Of a DNA stretch of 14,862 nucleotides, positions 1 through 7,053 are shown in pieces; the stretch's first letter is position 1, and each line of letters opens with the position of its first letter. The stretch is from Candidatus Hodarchaeota archaeon. Its GTDB lineage: Archaea; Asgardarchaeota; Heimdallarchaeia; Hodarchaeales; Hodarchaeaceae. The translations under genes and the position numbers were made by a program. The notes below the pieces were generated by a model that saw only the letters and a program-made list of their open reading frames with translations, did no database searches and was not told where the DNA came from. Where the stretch lies: NCBI GenBank assembly GCA_016840305.1, contig JAEOSP010000277.1, positions 1 to 14,862 of the forward strand, read 5' to 3'.

Positions 1-1566
1 AATCTAACTGATGCTGGATATGTGCTTATGCAAGTAAAGGAGAAAGAACCTTATACTAATGTCCCAGACATTCCATTGATTGCTGATAGTAAAGAATATC
101 AATCCGATGGATTTACCTTTTCTGGTTTCACGAATCTTCCACAAATTAATATAACCGAATGGCAACAAGGTAATCTCAATAAAAGTTATACCGATGCTTT
201 AATTAATATGGGTAGGACTGTATCAGTAAAATTTGCTGAAATAAAATACAAAGACAACCCAGAAGTCTTAGCCCAGAAAATTAAAAAATATCGTTTTCAT
301 ACAAATATGGAATCACTTCCTTTTCCAAAAATCAAGAATCATGTGTATATCAATTCTCAAATAATACCAATAGATTCTAATTTAGAAGATAAACAAATCT
401 TAGAGGAAAACATTCCTTTTGATATGGAAAAATGGGTTTTAGATGTGATTTTTACCAGAGATGAATTAAATGCTTTGATAAAAAAAGGTACATTAGCACC
501 AATTAGTAAAACAAGGATGAGAGTGGTTAAACCCAGAACATTAGCCAAAAAATATGAAAAATATCAATCAAAAGCATCTTTAGATTTTCAATTTCTGGAC
601 TATAAATGGTATTATATCCTTAAGCCATATAATTCTCTGGATTCTAATTCTTACATGCATGTTTATATTATAGTTGGAAAAAACAGAACCTTAAATTACA
701 AATTTCATCTCAATCCAACTTCTAAACATTTGATTAACTTTTCCACCATGAAAGTGAATAGAACCCAACTTCAAGAGGAATGTGGATTCATTAAAGATAT
801 TATGCTAAATCTATTCGATGGAGATTTTCTTGCCAGTTTTGGGCAAAATCGAAGTTTAACAATTAGTGATATGCAGTTAAAAGAGAAAGCACCAGAAATC
901 CAAAAGACCATTGGAGATGTTTATGCCCAGACTAACTTAATAAACAAAATTCCCTATTCCAGAGTAAAATTAAGTGAATTACATATCACCACAGACATTA
1001 AAGGCACACCTGAAGAATTAAAACTTGCCCTTCATATTTGCTCTGAAATTATGCAGAAAGAATACAATAATGAAGCAATTAATGGAACCAAAGATGATAA
1101 AGACGAACTAAAATTTAGACAAAACATCAGTGTATCCAGAGCCAGAACTAATAAAGGAGTTTACTACCAGAATTATACTACTGGAAGAGCAAATGTTATG
1201 TATCCTAAAGGCATGATCCAATTAGCCAATAAATTCGTAAGAAGATCGTTAAAGAAGAAAGTAGATCCAAATATTTTGAAATACGTAAAAAAGAATGTTG
1301 ATGAAGATGTGATTCGGGTTGAAACCCAAATTAGAGGATTTGCTTCGTTAAATGATCCAGAAGAATATAAAACTCAAGAATTCTTTGTGGACTGGGTTAA
1401 TTCAGTTTTAGATTATATCAGAGATGAAAACAATAAAACAGATGATTTTTCAATAGATAATCAAAGAATAATGGATGCTAATGCAGATCCTTTCAGAAAA
1501 TTCCTAAAAAGAGAAAATGAGCGGAGTAGGCTTTGGCAACCATGTGAACCAAAGCCACCCGATTAA
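1..1566 (+). CDS. Partial gene, putative replication-initiator-like protein (low confidence)
   Basis: The frame is open from base 1, so the 5' end lies outside the window; the first internal start-like codon is GTG at 22 (514 residues from there). No family is recognised with certainty. Seen from the GTG: a basic, Lys/Asn-rich soluble protein with no signal peptide or membrane segment; a strand-like SELHITTD at 318-325; YPKG at 394-397; and VIRVETQIRGF at 430-440. This order (strand ending in Asp, Tyr-x-Lys-Gly, then Arg-x-Glu-x-x-x-Arg-Gly) resembles the Rep_trans / gene II class of rolling-circle replication initiators, but I see no convincing HUH motif. The residues just before the GTG (LTDAGYVLMQ) look like the end of a winged-helix wing, so a DNA-binding N-terminus may precede it. 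Stem-loops and iteron-like repeats follow the gene, which suits a plasmid or viral origin. The function remains an inference; it could be an unrelated DNA-binding protein. Confidence 0.55.
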   Translation, partial: NLTDAGYVLMQVKEKEPYTNVPDIPLIADSKEYQSDGFTFSGFTNLPQINITEWQQGNLNKSYTDALINMGRTVSVKFAEIKYKDNPEVLAQKIKKYRFHTNMESLPFPKIKNHVYINSQIIPIDSNLEDKQILEENIPFDMEKWVLDVIFTRDELNALIKKGTLAPISKTRMRVVKPRTLAKKYEKYQSKASLDFQFLDYKWYYILKPYNSLDSNSYMHVYIIVGKNRTLNYKFHLNPTSKHLINFSTMKVNRTQLQEECGFIKDIMLNLFDGDFLASFGQNRSLTISDMQLKEKAPEIQKTIGDVYAQTNLINKIPYSRVKLSELHITTDIKGTPEELKLALHICSEIMQKEYNNEAINGTKDDKDELKFRQNISVSRARTNKGVYYQNYTTGRANVMYPKGMIQLANKFVRRSLKKKVDPNILKYVKKNVDEDVIRVETQIRGFASLNDPEEYKTQEFFVDWVNSVLDYIRDENNKTDDFSIDNQRIMDANADPFRKFLKRENERSRLWQPCEPKPPD

Positions 1567-1630
1567 TTGAGAGTCGATTCTAAAAAAATCGGGCTATTTG
1601 AACCCGTCAAGTGTCATCATTTGATTGACA
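1529..1630. repeat. Cluster of inverted repeats at and after the 3' end of the Rep-like gene
   Basis: Stem-loops follow one another here. GGCTTTGG (1529-1536) pairs with CCAAAGCC (1549-1556) around a 12-base loop and lies inside the last codons. CCCGATT (1558-1564) pairs with AATCGGG (1587-1593); CGGG (1590-1593) can alternatively pair with CCCG (1603-1606). TGTCA (1612-1616) pairs with TGACA (1626-1630). Possible roles are a transcription terminator, a hairpin origin for the neighbouring replication-like gene, or a recombination site. Only the pairing is seen; the role is inferred. Confidence 0.55.
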
Positions 1631-1751
1631 ATTACTAAGGGAGAGATAAGGGTTTTTAAGGTTATCGTTTAGAGCATCCTCCGTTTAAACATCAAAGAAT
1701 GGAAATTGGGTTAACGAACCATGTGATTGATTTATTTACTCCAGATTGATA

Positions 1752-1863
1752 GGTGCAATATTGGTGCAATACAATGTTAAGGGTAAAACTGATAAAACAA
1801 GGGCATTTTTTGGGCATTCCCCCACTTCATCGCAAGGTGTATGTATATAGTAGATGTGCAATA
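1752..1863. repeat. Iteron-like short direct repeats
   Basis: GGTGCAATA occurs at 1752-1760 and again at 1763-1771, start-to-start 11 bases. GTGCAATA recurs at 1856-1863. Between them GGGCATT occurs at 1801-1807 and 1812-1818, also 11 bases apart, and TAAAAC at 1784-1789 and 1793-1798. Repeats spaced by about one helical turn are typical of sites bound by a protein on one DNA face, such as Rep iterons or repressor operators. The gap 1567-1933 shows no convincing gene. Confidence 0.4.
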
Positions 1864-1933
1864 ACCAACGTTAAACGAACTTAATCCTTCTTTCCATTGA
1901 TAAACCATAAATACATTTTGTGTGGTTGATTGT

Positions 1934-2023
1934 TTAATGCAGCAGAGGTTTTTCGTTCAATCCCAATTTTATAACCATAATACCAGCAATGATTCCTAAA
2001 AATAATACAAGAGATAAAGAAAG
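1934..2023 (-). pseudogene. In-frame extension of the 92-aa ORF encoding one transmembrane helix
   Basis: Directly after the TAA at 2024-2026, in the same frame, 29 sense codons run to a second TAA at 1934-1936. They encode about 20 hydrophobic residues (SLVLFLGIIAGIMVI), then a Lys and a short polar tail (LNEKPLLH). There is no start codon of its own before an internal Met. The simplest reading is that one nonsense change cut the membrane anchor off the 92-aa protein; stop-codon readthrough or a sequencing error would look the same. Confidence 0.4.
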
Positions 2024-2302
2024 TTATTCATTTATTGGATGAGATGATCTAGAAGTTTTCAGAACCTTTATTATCTTATTTTTCTCAAATAATTCTCCTG
2101 TTTTCATACATACCCATAATTCTTGGATTTTTGTTGGATCATTAGGGAGATAATGAAACCCAATATTATAAATATAGTCTGAACAGATATTTTTGAATGA
2201 ATTCTTATGGAGACGTTTTGATTTTGAGATATTTTTCTTCACCCAACGCTTACCAATAATATATGTATTACCAGGCCTTCCCAATGTAAGTTTCCATGTC
2301 AT
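2024..2302 (-). CDS. Small hypothetical protein, 92 aa, possibly truncated
   Basis: An ATG-started leftward ORF rich in Lys, Asn and Ile, with an N-terminal stretch like a small beta-rich fold (WKLTLGRPGNTYIIGKRW) and a segment around YNIGFHYLPND. I recognise no family. There is no clear Shine-Dalgarno sequence. The stop is TAA at 2024-2026; the same frame continues for 29 more codons that encode a very hydrophobic helix, so the gene may originally have been a C-terminally anchored membrane protein. It is divergent from the TPR gene and shares a promoter region (2303-2417) with it. Confidence 0.4.
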   Translation of the reverse strand: MTWKLTLGRPGNTYIIGKRWVKKNISKSKRLHKNSFKNICSDYIYNIGFHYLPNDPTKIQELWVCMKTGELFEKNKIIKVLKTSRSSHPINE

Positions 2303-2383
2303 AATTTAATCAAATCATACATTGAATAGAAACATAAAAAGTTTAAATTCTCGTTAAACTAACATAGTATATTGAAAATTCTA

Positions 2384-2393
2384 TTATAAAATA
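2384..2393 (+). promoter_or_regulatory. TATA-like box for the TPR gene
   Basis: TTATAAAATA sits about 25-34 bases before the likely translation start at 2415-2418, the distance expected for an archaeal TATA box with a very short or absent leader. A second AT box (TATATT, 2369-2374) and an inverted repeat GTTTAA/TTAAAC (2341-2346, 2354-2359) lie further up, between this gene and the divergent small ORF. Confidence 0.4.
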
Positions 2394-2417
2394 TCTACTA
2401 CCTGAGAGGGCACGATA

Positions 2418-4166
2418 CTGAAAATTTTCCAAACCAACCCATTAGACGCTGAGAGTTGGTTTGATAGAGGTTTGTATTGTTATAATAAGGGTCGTTTAAC
2501 AGAAGCAGAAGAATCATATAAAACCGTGTTAAAACATGATTCAGATCATTTAGAAGCTTGGTTTAATTTAGGAAAGTGTTTATTAAAACAAAATCGGCTT
2601 TCAGAGGCAGAAGATGCTTACAGGTCTGCTTTAAGAATACAACGAAAATTTCCCGAAGGTTTATCACATTTAGGAATTTGTTTATATAAACAGAAAAAAC
2701 TAGACGATGCAAAAAAAACCTTTCAAAGAGCCATAGAACTTGATCCTAATGATATTGATCATCGAAATAAGCTTGGAAAAATACTTTACGCGCAAGGTCA
2801 ATTTGAAGAGGCAGAAAAAGAATTTTTAACGGCTTTATCTTATGATGTTACAAATATTTCTATTCTAACAAATTTAGCTGTAGTATTCACCAAACAAAAT
2901 CATATAGACGAAGCAATAGAAGTATTTAGAACTTTATTAAGCCTAGAACCAAAGGATGTTAAAGCATGGACAAACTTGGGTGTTTTGTTAAAAAAACAGG
3001 GAGAAGTGCACCAAGCTGAAGAAGCTTTCTTTACTGCATTACAATATGAACCAAATAATAGTAACACATTAATGAAGTTAGAAAATTTACTGAAGGATCA
3101 AGAACGTTTTAAAGAATCATACCAGATAGCACTAAAACTTGATCCAACTGATATTGAAACTTGGTGTAAACTAGGAAATCTGCTAAGGGTTCAAAAATTT
3201 TATTCTGAAGCAGAAAATGCATATCGTAAAGCATTGAATCTAAATTCTAGTCATATCGAATCGTGGGTATGCTTGGGAGGCCTCTTAAATGATCGAAAAA
3301 AATTTTCTTCTGCCGAGATGGCTTGTGATACTGCTTTAGAATATGATTCTAACAATCCTGATGCATGGTTGAATCGAGGTATCTCCCTTGAGAATCAAGA
3401 TCGATTAACTGAAGCAAAAAAATCGTATGAAAGAGTACTTCAAATAAATCCCCGACACGTTGATGCCCAAACTAGTATAGGTCGAATTCTGCAAAAGCGA
3501 GGATACTTTCCTCAAGCAGAAGAGATCTATCAAAAAAGTTTACTACTGGATCCTAATCATCTCAATACGTTGAATAATTTAGGAACCCTTTTTTTGGATA
3601 TCAACCAGTTAGATAAGGCAAAGGAATCCTACCATACTATAATTAGAAAAAAAAAGTCATGTTATAATGCTTGGTTTAAACTTGGAATTGTGTTGAAAAA
3701 ACAAAAACATGTATATGAAGCGGAAGGAGCATTCAGAATAGCATTAAGATACAAACCATCACATTTTAAAGCATGGCATCAACTGGGAGTTCTTTTACAC
3801 AAACAACGAAGATTTGAGAGTGCTAAAGAAGCTTATCTAAGTGCACTGACCTATAATCCCTCCCAAACAATTACTTGGTTCTGTCTAGGTGAGTTATTAG
3901 CAAGAGAAAGACGTCTTGATGAAGCAGAACTTGTTTTCCGGAGAATTTTAGAACTGGAACCTTGTAACTATCATGCTTCTGTTGAGTTAGGAGTGATTCT
4001 AGAACATCTAAAGCGTTTCGAAGAAGCAGAAGAGGCGTATCGAACGGCATTAATATTAACACCTATTAACTCGCCACATAAAACTCAAACTAAGGCACTT
4101 CTTACTGAATTACACAAAAAAATGAAATTTGACGATGCCAGGCAAATTCATATGAATTGGATGTAA
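2418..4166 (+). CDS. TPR-repeat protein, about 16-17 repeats
   Basis: Almost the whole protein is tandem 34-residue tetratricopeptide repeats with the usual pattern (W/L-x2-L-G near the start of helix A, an Ala/Tyr-x3-A core in helix B, P near the turn): 16 repeats plus a degenerate C-terminal one. The family builds a superhelical scaffold for protein-protein contacts; the partner is unknown. No signal peptide, membrane segment or extra domain is seen, so it is probably cytosolic. One repeat, beginning near base 3060, is 31 residues because helix B has lost three. Start choice: the only common start codon is TTG at 2472, but it falls inside helix A of repeat 1 with a GAGG only 1 base before it. 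The frame is open back to 2406, and CTG at 2418 follows GAGAGGG (2404-2410) by 7 bases, so I place the start there (ATA at 2415 is the alternative). No ATG or GTG exists in the leader. Confidence 0.85.
   Translation: MKIFQTNPLDAESWFDRGLYCYNKGRLTEAEESYKTVLKHDSDHLEAWFNLGKCLLKQNRLSEAEDAYRSALRIQRKFPEGLSHLGICLYKQKKLDDAKKTFQRAIELDPNDIDHRNKLGKILYAQGQFEEAEKEFLTALSYDVTNISILTNLAVVFTKQNHIDEAIEVFRTLLSLEPKDVKAWTNLGVLLKKQGEVHQAEEAFFTALQYEPNNSNTLMKLENLLKDQERFKESYQIALKLDPTDIETWCKLGNLLRVQKFYSEAENAYRKALNLNSSHIESWVCLGGLLNDRKKFSSAEMACDTALEYDSNNPDAWLNRGISLENQDRLTEAKKSYERVLQINPRHVDAQTSIGRILQKRGYFPQAEEIYQKSLLLDPNHLNTLNNLGTLFLDINQLDKAKESYHTIIRKKKSCYNAWFKLGIVLKKQKHVYEAEGAFRIALRYKPSHFKAWHQLGVLLHKQRRFESAKEAYLSALTYNPSQTITWFCLGELLARERRLDEAELVFRRILELEPCNYHASVELGVILEHLKRFEEAEEAYRTALILTPINSPHKTQTKALLTELHKKMKFDDARQIHMNWM
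2430..2463 (+). repeat. Perfect 9-bp stem-loop in the first codons of the TPR gene
   Basis: CAAACCAAC (2430-2438) pairs with GTTGGTTTG (2455-2463) across a 16-base loop. It lies just after the SD-like GAGAGGG and the presumed CTG start and just before the in-frame TTG at 2472, so it could influence which start is used. The role is inferred. Confidence 0.4.
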
Positions 4167-4301
4167 ATAGATAAAGGTACAAATAAAAAAGTTAGAAATT
4201 GATGATCGTGGATATTAATATAGTATCTCAATAATTATTTCTCAGTTAATACACAAGACTAAGCGTAATGTCTAGGTTTGTAGAGGTTTTGTGTACCTGG
4301 T

Positions 4302-4604
4302 ATGAGAGGTTTCCCTCTCATGATAATGACAGGGACTCATAAGGTCTGTCCTTTCTTCTTCTTACCAACACTGGAAAAAAAAAATCGGTTCCCTTTTTTC
4401 CAGTTATCAAGCAGTAATCTATGACGGTTACTGAGTCTCTCAACTCTGTTTCAACCGTCATTTGTGGAGTTATAGAGGAAGCTAATCAACTAATTGCTCT
4501 CGGATCTCACGATCCAAATCACGTCCTTAAAGGCGTGGAAATTGATTTTTGTAAAATAGCACCAATATTTTACTAGCCATAGATAGCGCTTTGATATTGC
4601 TATC
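4302..4604. other. Run of six or seven consecutive stem-loops, possible structured RNA or degraded element
   Basis: Hairpins in order: ATGAGAGG/CCTCTCAT (4302-4321, 4-base loop); GACA..GAC/GTC..TGTC (4328-4350, GG bulge); ACTGG-A6/T6-CCAGT (4370-4404, 11 bp); ATGACGGTT/AACCGTCAT (4421-4461, 9 bp, with inner GAGT/ACTC); GGATC/GATCC (4502-4515, TCAC loop); CACG-CC/GG-CGTG (4520-4537, one bulged T); GATAGC/GCTATC (4582-4604). Such density over 300 bases is unusual for this AT-rich DNA. It could be a non-coding RNA, a multi-hairpin leader of the gene at 4725, or the remains of a mobile element. I recognise no known RNA family. The rest of the gap 4167-4301 shows only AT-rich sequence. Confidence 0.4.
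4421..4576 (+). CDS. Small ORF, 51 aa, possible gene fragment
   Basis: ATG at 4421 opens 51 codons with balanced, coding-like composition, beginning MTVTESLNSV and ending with a conserved-looking segment (VLKGVEIDFCKIAPIFY) before TAG at 4574-4576. No Shine-Dalgarno sequence precedes it, and the start codon is buried in the 9-bp stem ATGACGGTT/AACCGTCAT. I do not recognise the family. It may be the N-terminal fragment of a larger gene (for example a transposase) or a real small protein; the overlap with several hairpins leaves a chance ORF possible. Confidence 0.3.
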   Translation: MTVTESLNSVSTVICGVIEEANQLIALGSHDPNHVLKGVEIDFCKIAPIFY

Positions 4605-4605
4605 C

Positions 4606-4613
4606 TATAAATA
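4606..4613 (+). promoter_or_regulatory. TATA-like box upstream of the membrane protein
   Basis: TATAAATA directly follows the GATAGC/GCTATC inverted repeat. Transcription from here would leave a leader of roughly 85-90 bases before the ATG at 4725, containing TTAA-T-CCTT-TTAG-AAGG-TTAA (4695-4715), a near-perfect inverted repeat just before the start. The promoter assignment is inferred from sequence and distance only. Confidence 0.3.
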
Positions 4614-4724
4614 AATGTAACTATCCTTAAAAGGTAAAAATATCTATTAATCCCATAAAAAAAGAGAAATCTAATTTTTAGAAACTTCTCCAAGTTAATC
4701 CTTTTAGAAGGTTAAGGGAAAATC

Positions 4725-6161
4725 ATGCGTTTTAATACCGTACAATGGTCAACAAGTCTAATTACGGTATTGATATCATTCGCTTTGTTTGGAACCTTTA
4801 TTTCTGTTAATGGAAATGAATATTGGGTATCTCATAAGGAAATTGAATATTCTGGAGATGAGGTTTTCTTATATTTTACACCTGAACCAGGAATAGTTTC
4901 CATGGAGACAGAAAAAGTAAGTGGAGTGATTAATGTTACATCTAACAATGAGGATTTTAGCATACGTATACTTGTATTAGCTTATGGAACAATTCAAGAT
5001 AATGAGACTATCTATACTAATGAAGCACAACTACGTATTATCCTTAATACGTCAATTAATGCCTATTGGACGGAAATTGAGCTTAAAACTCCTGAAAATG
5101 GTAATTTTACAGTTTATATGGTTGTAGATTCTTATTGGTATTATGAAACTACTGTAGTATATAATGAATCAGTTAATTTAGCTGTAAACTATCAAAAAGC
5201 TAGCACAGGCTTTGATTTGGCTAGTATACTCCTTCTGGTCGGTTTAATAAGTATTAGTGGGACTTTGTTAATATTTATAGGATCAAATGCTAGAAGATTT
5301 CGCCCTAAAAGTTTTGACATCCCCTTCATTGAAGAAAAACTAGAAGAAATCGACCAAATAATTCGTTCCTATTTTACAAAAGGTGGAGAATTTAGAGAAA
5401 TAGAAAAGGTTGAATCACTTCAAAAACCCGGAGAAATAAGTATAATAAAACATCAAAGGAAATCACGGCAATTAATGTACGAAAAATTACAACCAAGAAT
5501 GAATGAAATGAACAAAATTAGAAAAAGACACCAAGCAGCCCAAGAACCTATATTCAATAATCCATTATTTAATATTATTTCGTCATTATTTATCCGAGCG
5601 AGTAAAAAACAAGAATATTATCCTGATGATAGTAACATTAGCAATCATGTTCAAGAAATTCGTAACTCCTTACAACAAGGAAAATGGGATCAACTGAATG
5701 ATGTAACCAAAATTAAAATTGCATGGGAGATTTGTGACAAATATGCAAAATCACTCCCTTCAGAAAAGGATTTACTAAAATATTCAATTTTAGATTTTGA
5801 TTTAGAAGCAATAAAATTATCAGGCCAAATAAGAAATTATCAAAAAGTGAAAAGAGAAAATCCGTGGCCTATTGATCGTAATTTAATACTCCAGTCAAGA
5901 GATGATTTAACAAGAGAACTTGAATTGATAGATCGACTTCTCGAGAATTATAAAAGCAAGACCAAAAAAGATTTATCCCAATATGCTAAAGAATGCTCAT
6001 CTTTGAAAAAGGAAGCAGATTATAATTTAAAGTATTTAAAATGGCTCAAAAACCAAAATGATATGATCGAAATCAATCTTCTCCTTCGTTTAGAAGATCG
6101 AACTCACACATTAAGAGAGCTAATTACGGAAGAAATAAGTCATATAAATAGAATTAAATAG
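4725..6161 (+). CDS. Two-segment membrane protein with glycosylatable ectodomain and long helical cytoplasmic region
   Basis: Residues 8-28 form an N-terminal hydrophobic segment (signal peptide or anchor). Residues 29-163 are strand-rich and aromatic with five N-x-S/T sequons (70, 93, 108, 127, 147), which suits a surface-exposed, glycosylated archaeal domain. Residues 164-187 are a clear transmembrane helix, followed by the positive stretch NARRFRPK, so the remaining 290 residues should be cytoplasmic. That part is highly charged and mostly helical, with coiled-coil-like stretches near 203-215, 245-270 and 390-475. I recognise no named family or catalytic motif. The architecture (outside sensor or binding domain, one crossing, long inner coiled region) suggests a scaffold, receptor or envelope-linking protein; that is inference. 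The ATG at 4725 is preceded by AAGGG, a weak ribosome binding site. Confidence 0.7.
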   Translation: MRFNTVQWSTSLITVLISFALFGTFISVNGNEYWVSHKEIEYSGDEVFLYFTPEPGIVSMETEKVSGVINVTSNNEDFSIRILVLAYGTIQDNETIYTNEAQLRIILNTSINAYWTEIELKTPENGNFTVYMVVDSYWYYETTVVYNESVNLAVNYQKASTGFDLASILLLVGLISISGTLLIFIGSNARRFRPKSFDIPFIEEKLEEIDQIIRSYFTKGGEFREIEKVESLQKPGEISIIKHQRKSRQLMYEKLQPRMNEMNKIRKRHQAAQEPIFNNPLFNIISSLFIRASKKQEYYPDDSNISNHVQEIRNSLQQGKWDQLNDVTKIKIAWEICDKYAKSLPSEKDLLKYSILDFDLEAIKLSGQIRNYQKVKRENPWPIDRNLILQSRDDLTRELELIDRLLENYKSKTKKDLSQYAKECSSLKKEADYNLKYLKWLKNQNDMIEINLLLRLEDRTHTLRELITEEISHINRIK

Positions 6162-6272
6162 GCCTAGTGCCGTCAAAAACACACCAACAATTAAGCTGAT
6201 CGGTGGGCTTGGAGTGACACTTATCATCAATAGTGTTGTTTGTCTTTTCCTTCATTCAAATTTGTTTGCCTG

Positions 6273-6554
6273 ATGTTTATCATAAAAGTCGCATTTTTAT
6301 TGTCTAAATCTGTTGTCTCAGTATCTGATCTAGAGGAGGTGCTTATAACACTTTCTCCTTCCATTCAAGTAATTCATCAAATTCTTTCCCTTGGTTATTC
6401 TATGTCTATTGCTGAGATTAATGCGAAGACTCCTTATTGTCACCGCACTGTACACGAAACATTACATTTTCTTGAGCGAGAACAGTTGATTGTCAAATCC
6501 CCTAATTTACATGTCAATGTCGTTGGTTCTATTAAGCTTCCCCATTGTAAATGA
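6273..6554 (+). CDS. Small winged-helix DNA-binding protein, possibly truncated
   Basis: From about residue 25 the sequence has the order of a winged helix: SPSIQVIHQIL (helix 1), SIAEINAKT (helix 2), HRTVHETLHFLEREQLI (recognition helix) and a hydrophobic strand, as in MarR/ArsR/TrmB-like regulators. It is probably a transcriptional regulator; its target is unknown. ATG at 6273 overlaps a preceding TGA (TGATG); a TTG at 6240 in the same frame would add 11 residues, and neither has a good ribosome binding site. The stop is TGA at 6552-6554, but the frame continues for 26 further codons with coding-like, helix-forming sequence (KNKELLEYNQRYIRN) to TGA at 6633-6635. The gene may have lost a C-terminal helix through a nonsense change. 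Confidence 0.5.
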   Translation: MFIIKVAFLLSKSVVSVSDLEEVLITLSPSIQVIHQILSLGYSMSIAEINAKTPYCHRTVHETLHFLEREQLIVKSPNLHVNVVGSIKLPHCK

Positions 6555-7053
6555 GCCACTCTTGTCAAAAATAAAGAGCTTCTTGAGTACAACCAACGCT
6601 ATATTCGGAATTTATATATAAACATTAACTCATGAAAAACTTTACATTTGTTGTTAATACATATATCCTTAATCCTTTTTCTGTTTAAATGTGTATAATT
6701 TAAATTCAATGGCTATAATAAATACATAAGGAATTAAAAATATCTAACTTCCGCTAAAAATTAAGCTACAGTAATCCTGAAAGAAACAGTTTCTATGCTT
6801 TTATATCTGAGCAATTTAAGTAAACAATAACTGCCGATTTTCAATACAATGACCAGGTTTTTTGTTTCCCAAATCAATTATCTCATATTTAAAAGAGGGG
6901 AGTTACTTGTTATCAGATAAACGTCAGCATTTACTAAAAAATTAACTGGGTAAAAAAAATAAGGCGTATGAAGACCATCAGAAATGGTTACTTACACACG
7001 CAATTTCTTAGATCGTCGTTCGCTTAAAGAAAATAGAGCAAACTAAACATCAA
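6555..7053. other. Gap of about 500 bases without a convincing gene
   Basis: The first 80 bases continue the frame of the winged-helix gene past its stop. A purine-rich AGAGGGGAG (6894-6902) stands 4 bases before TTG at 6907, but that frame stops after 12 codons, like the severed start of a gene. ACCAT/ATGGT (6974-6978, 6984-6988) forms a small hairpin. The last bases before 7054 would give a pyrimidine-rich tract on the minus strand and could end transcription of the SDR gene. Nothing else stands out. Confidence 0.4.

Noticed and set aside
1590..1606. Minus strand CGGGTTCAAATAGCCCG resembles a tRNA T-arm, suggesting a tRNA gene or attachment site.
   Set aside because: The loop is two bases too long and no acceptor, D or anticodon arms can be drawn around it.
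2472..2474. TTG as the start of the TPR protein.
   Set aside because: It falls within helix A of the first repeat, the GAGG before it is only 1 base away, and TPR similarity continues upstream in the open frame.
3871..4062. Leftward frame inside the TPR gene.
   Set aside because: Antisense shadow of the repeat-coding sequence.
4490..4693. Leftward frame of 67 codons.
   Set aside because: Aromatic/Ile-rich translation typical of AT-rich non-coding DNA; it overlaps the hairpin region and has no ribosome binding site.
6162..6273. Rightward frame ending TGATG with a hydrophobic stretch (IGGLGVTLIINSVVCLF) before the winged-helix gene.
   Set aside because: No start codon or ribosome binding site and only one short hydrophobic run; could be a remnant but is not supported as a gene.
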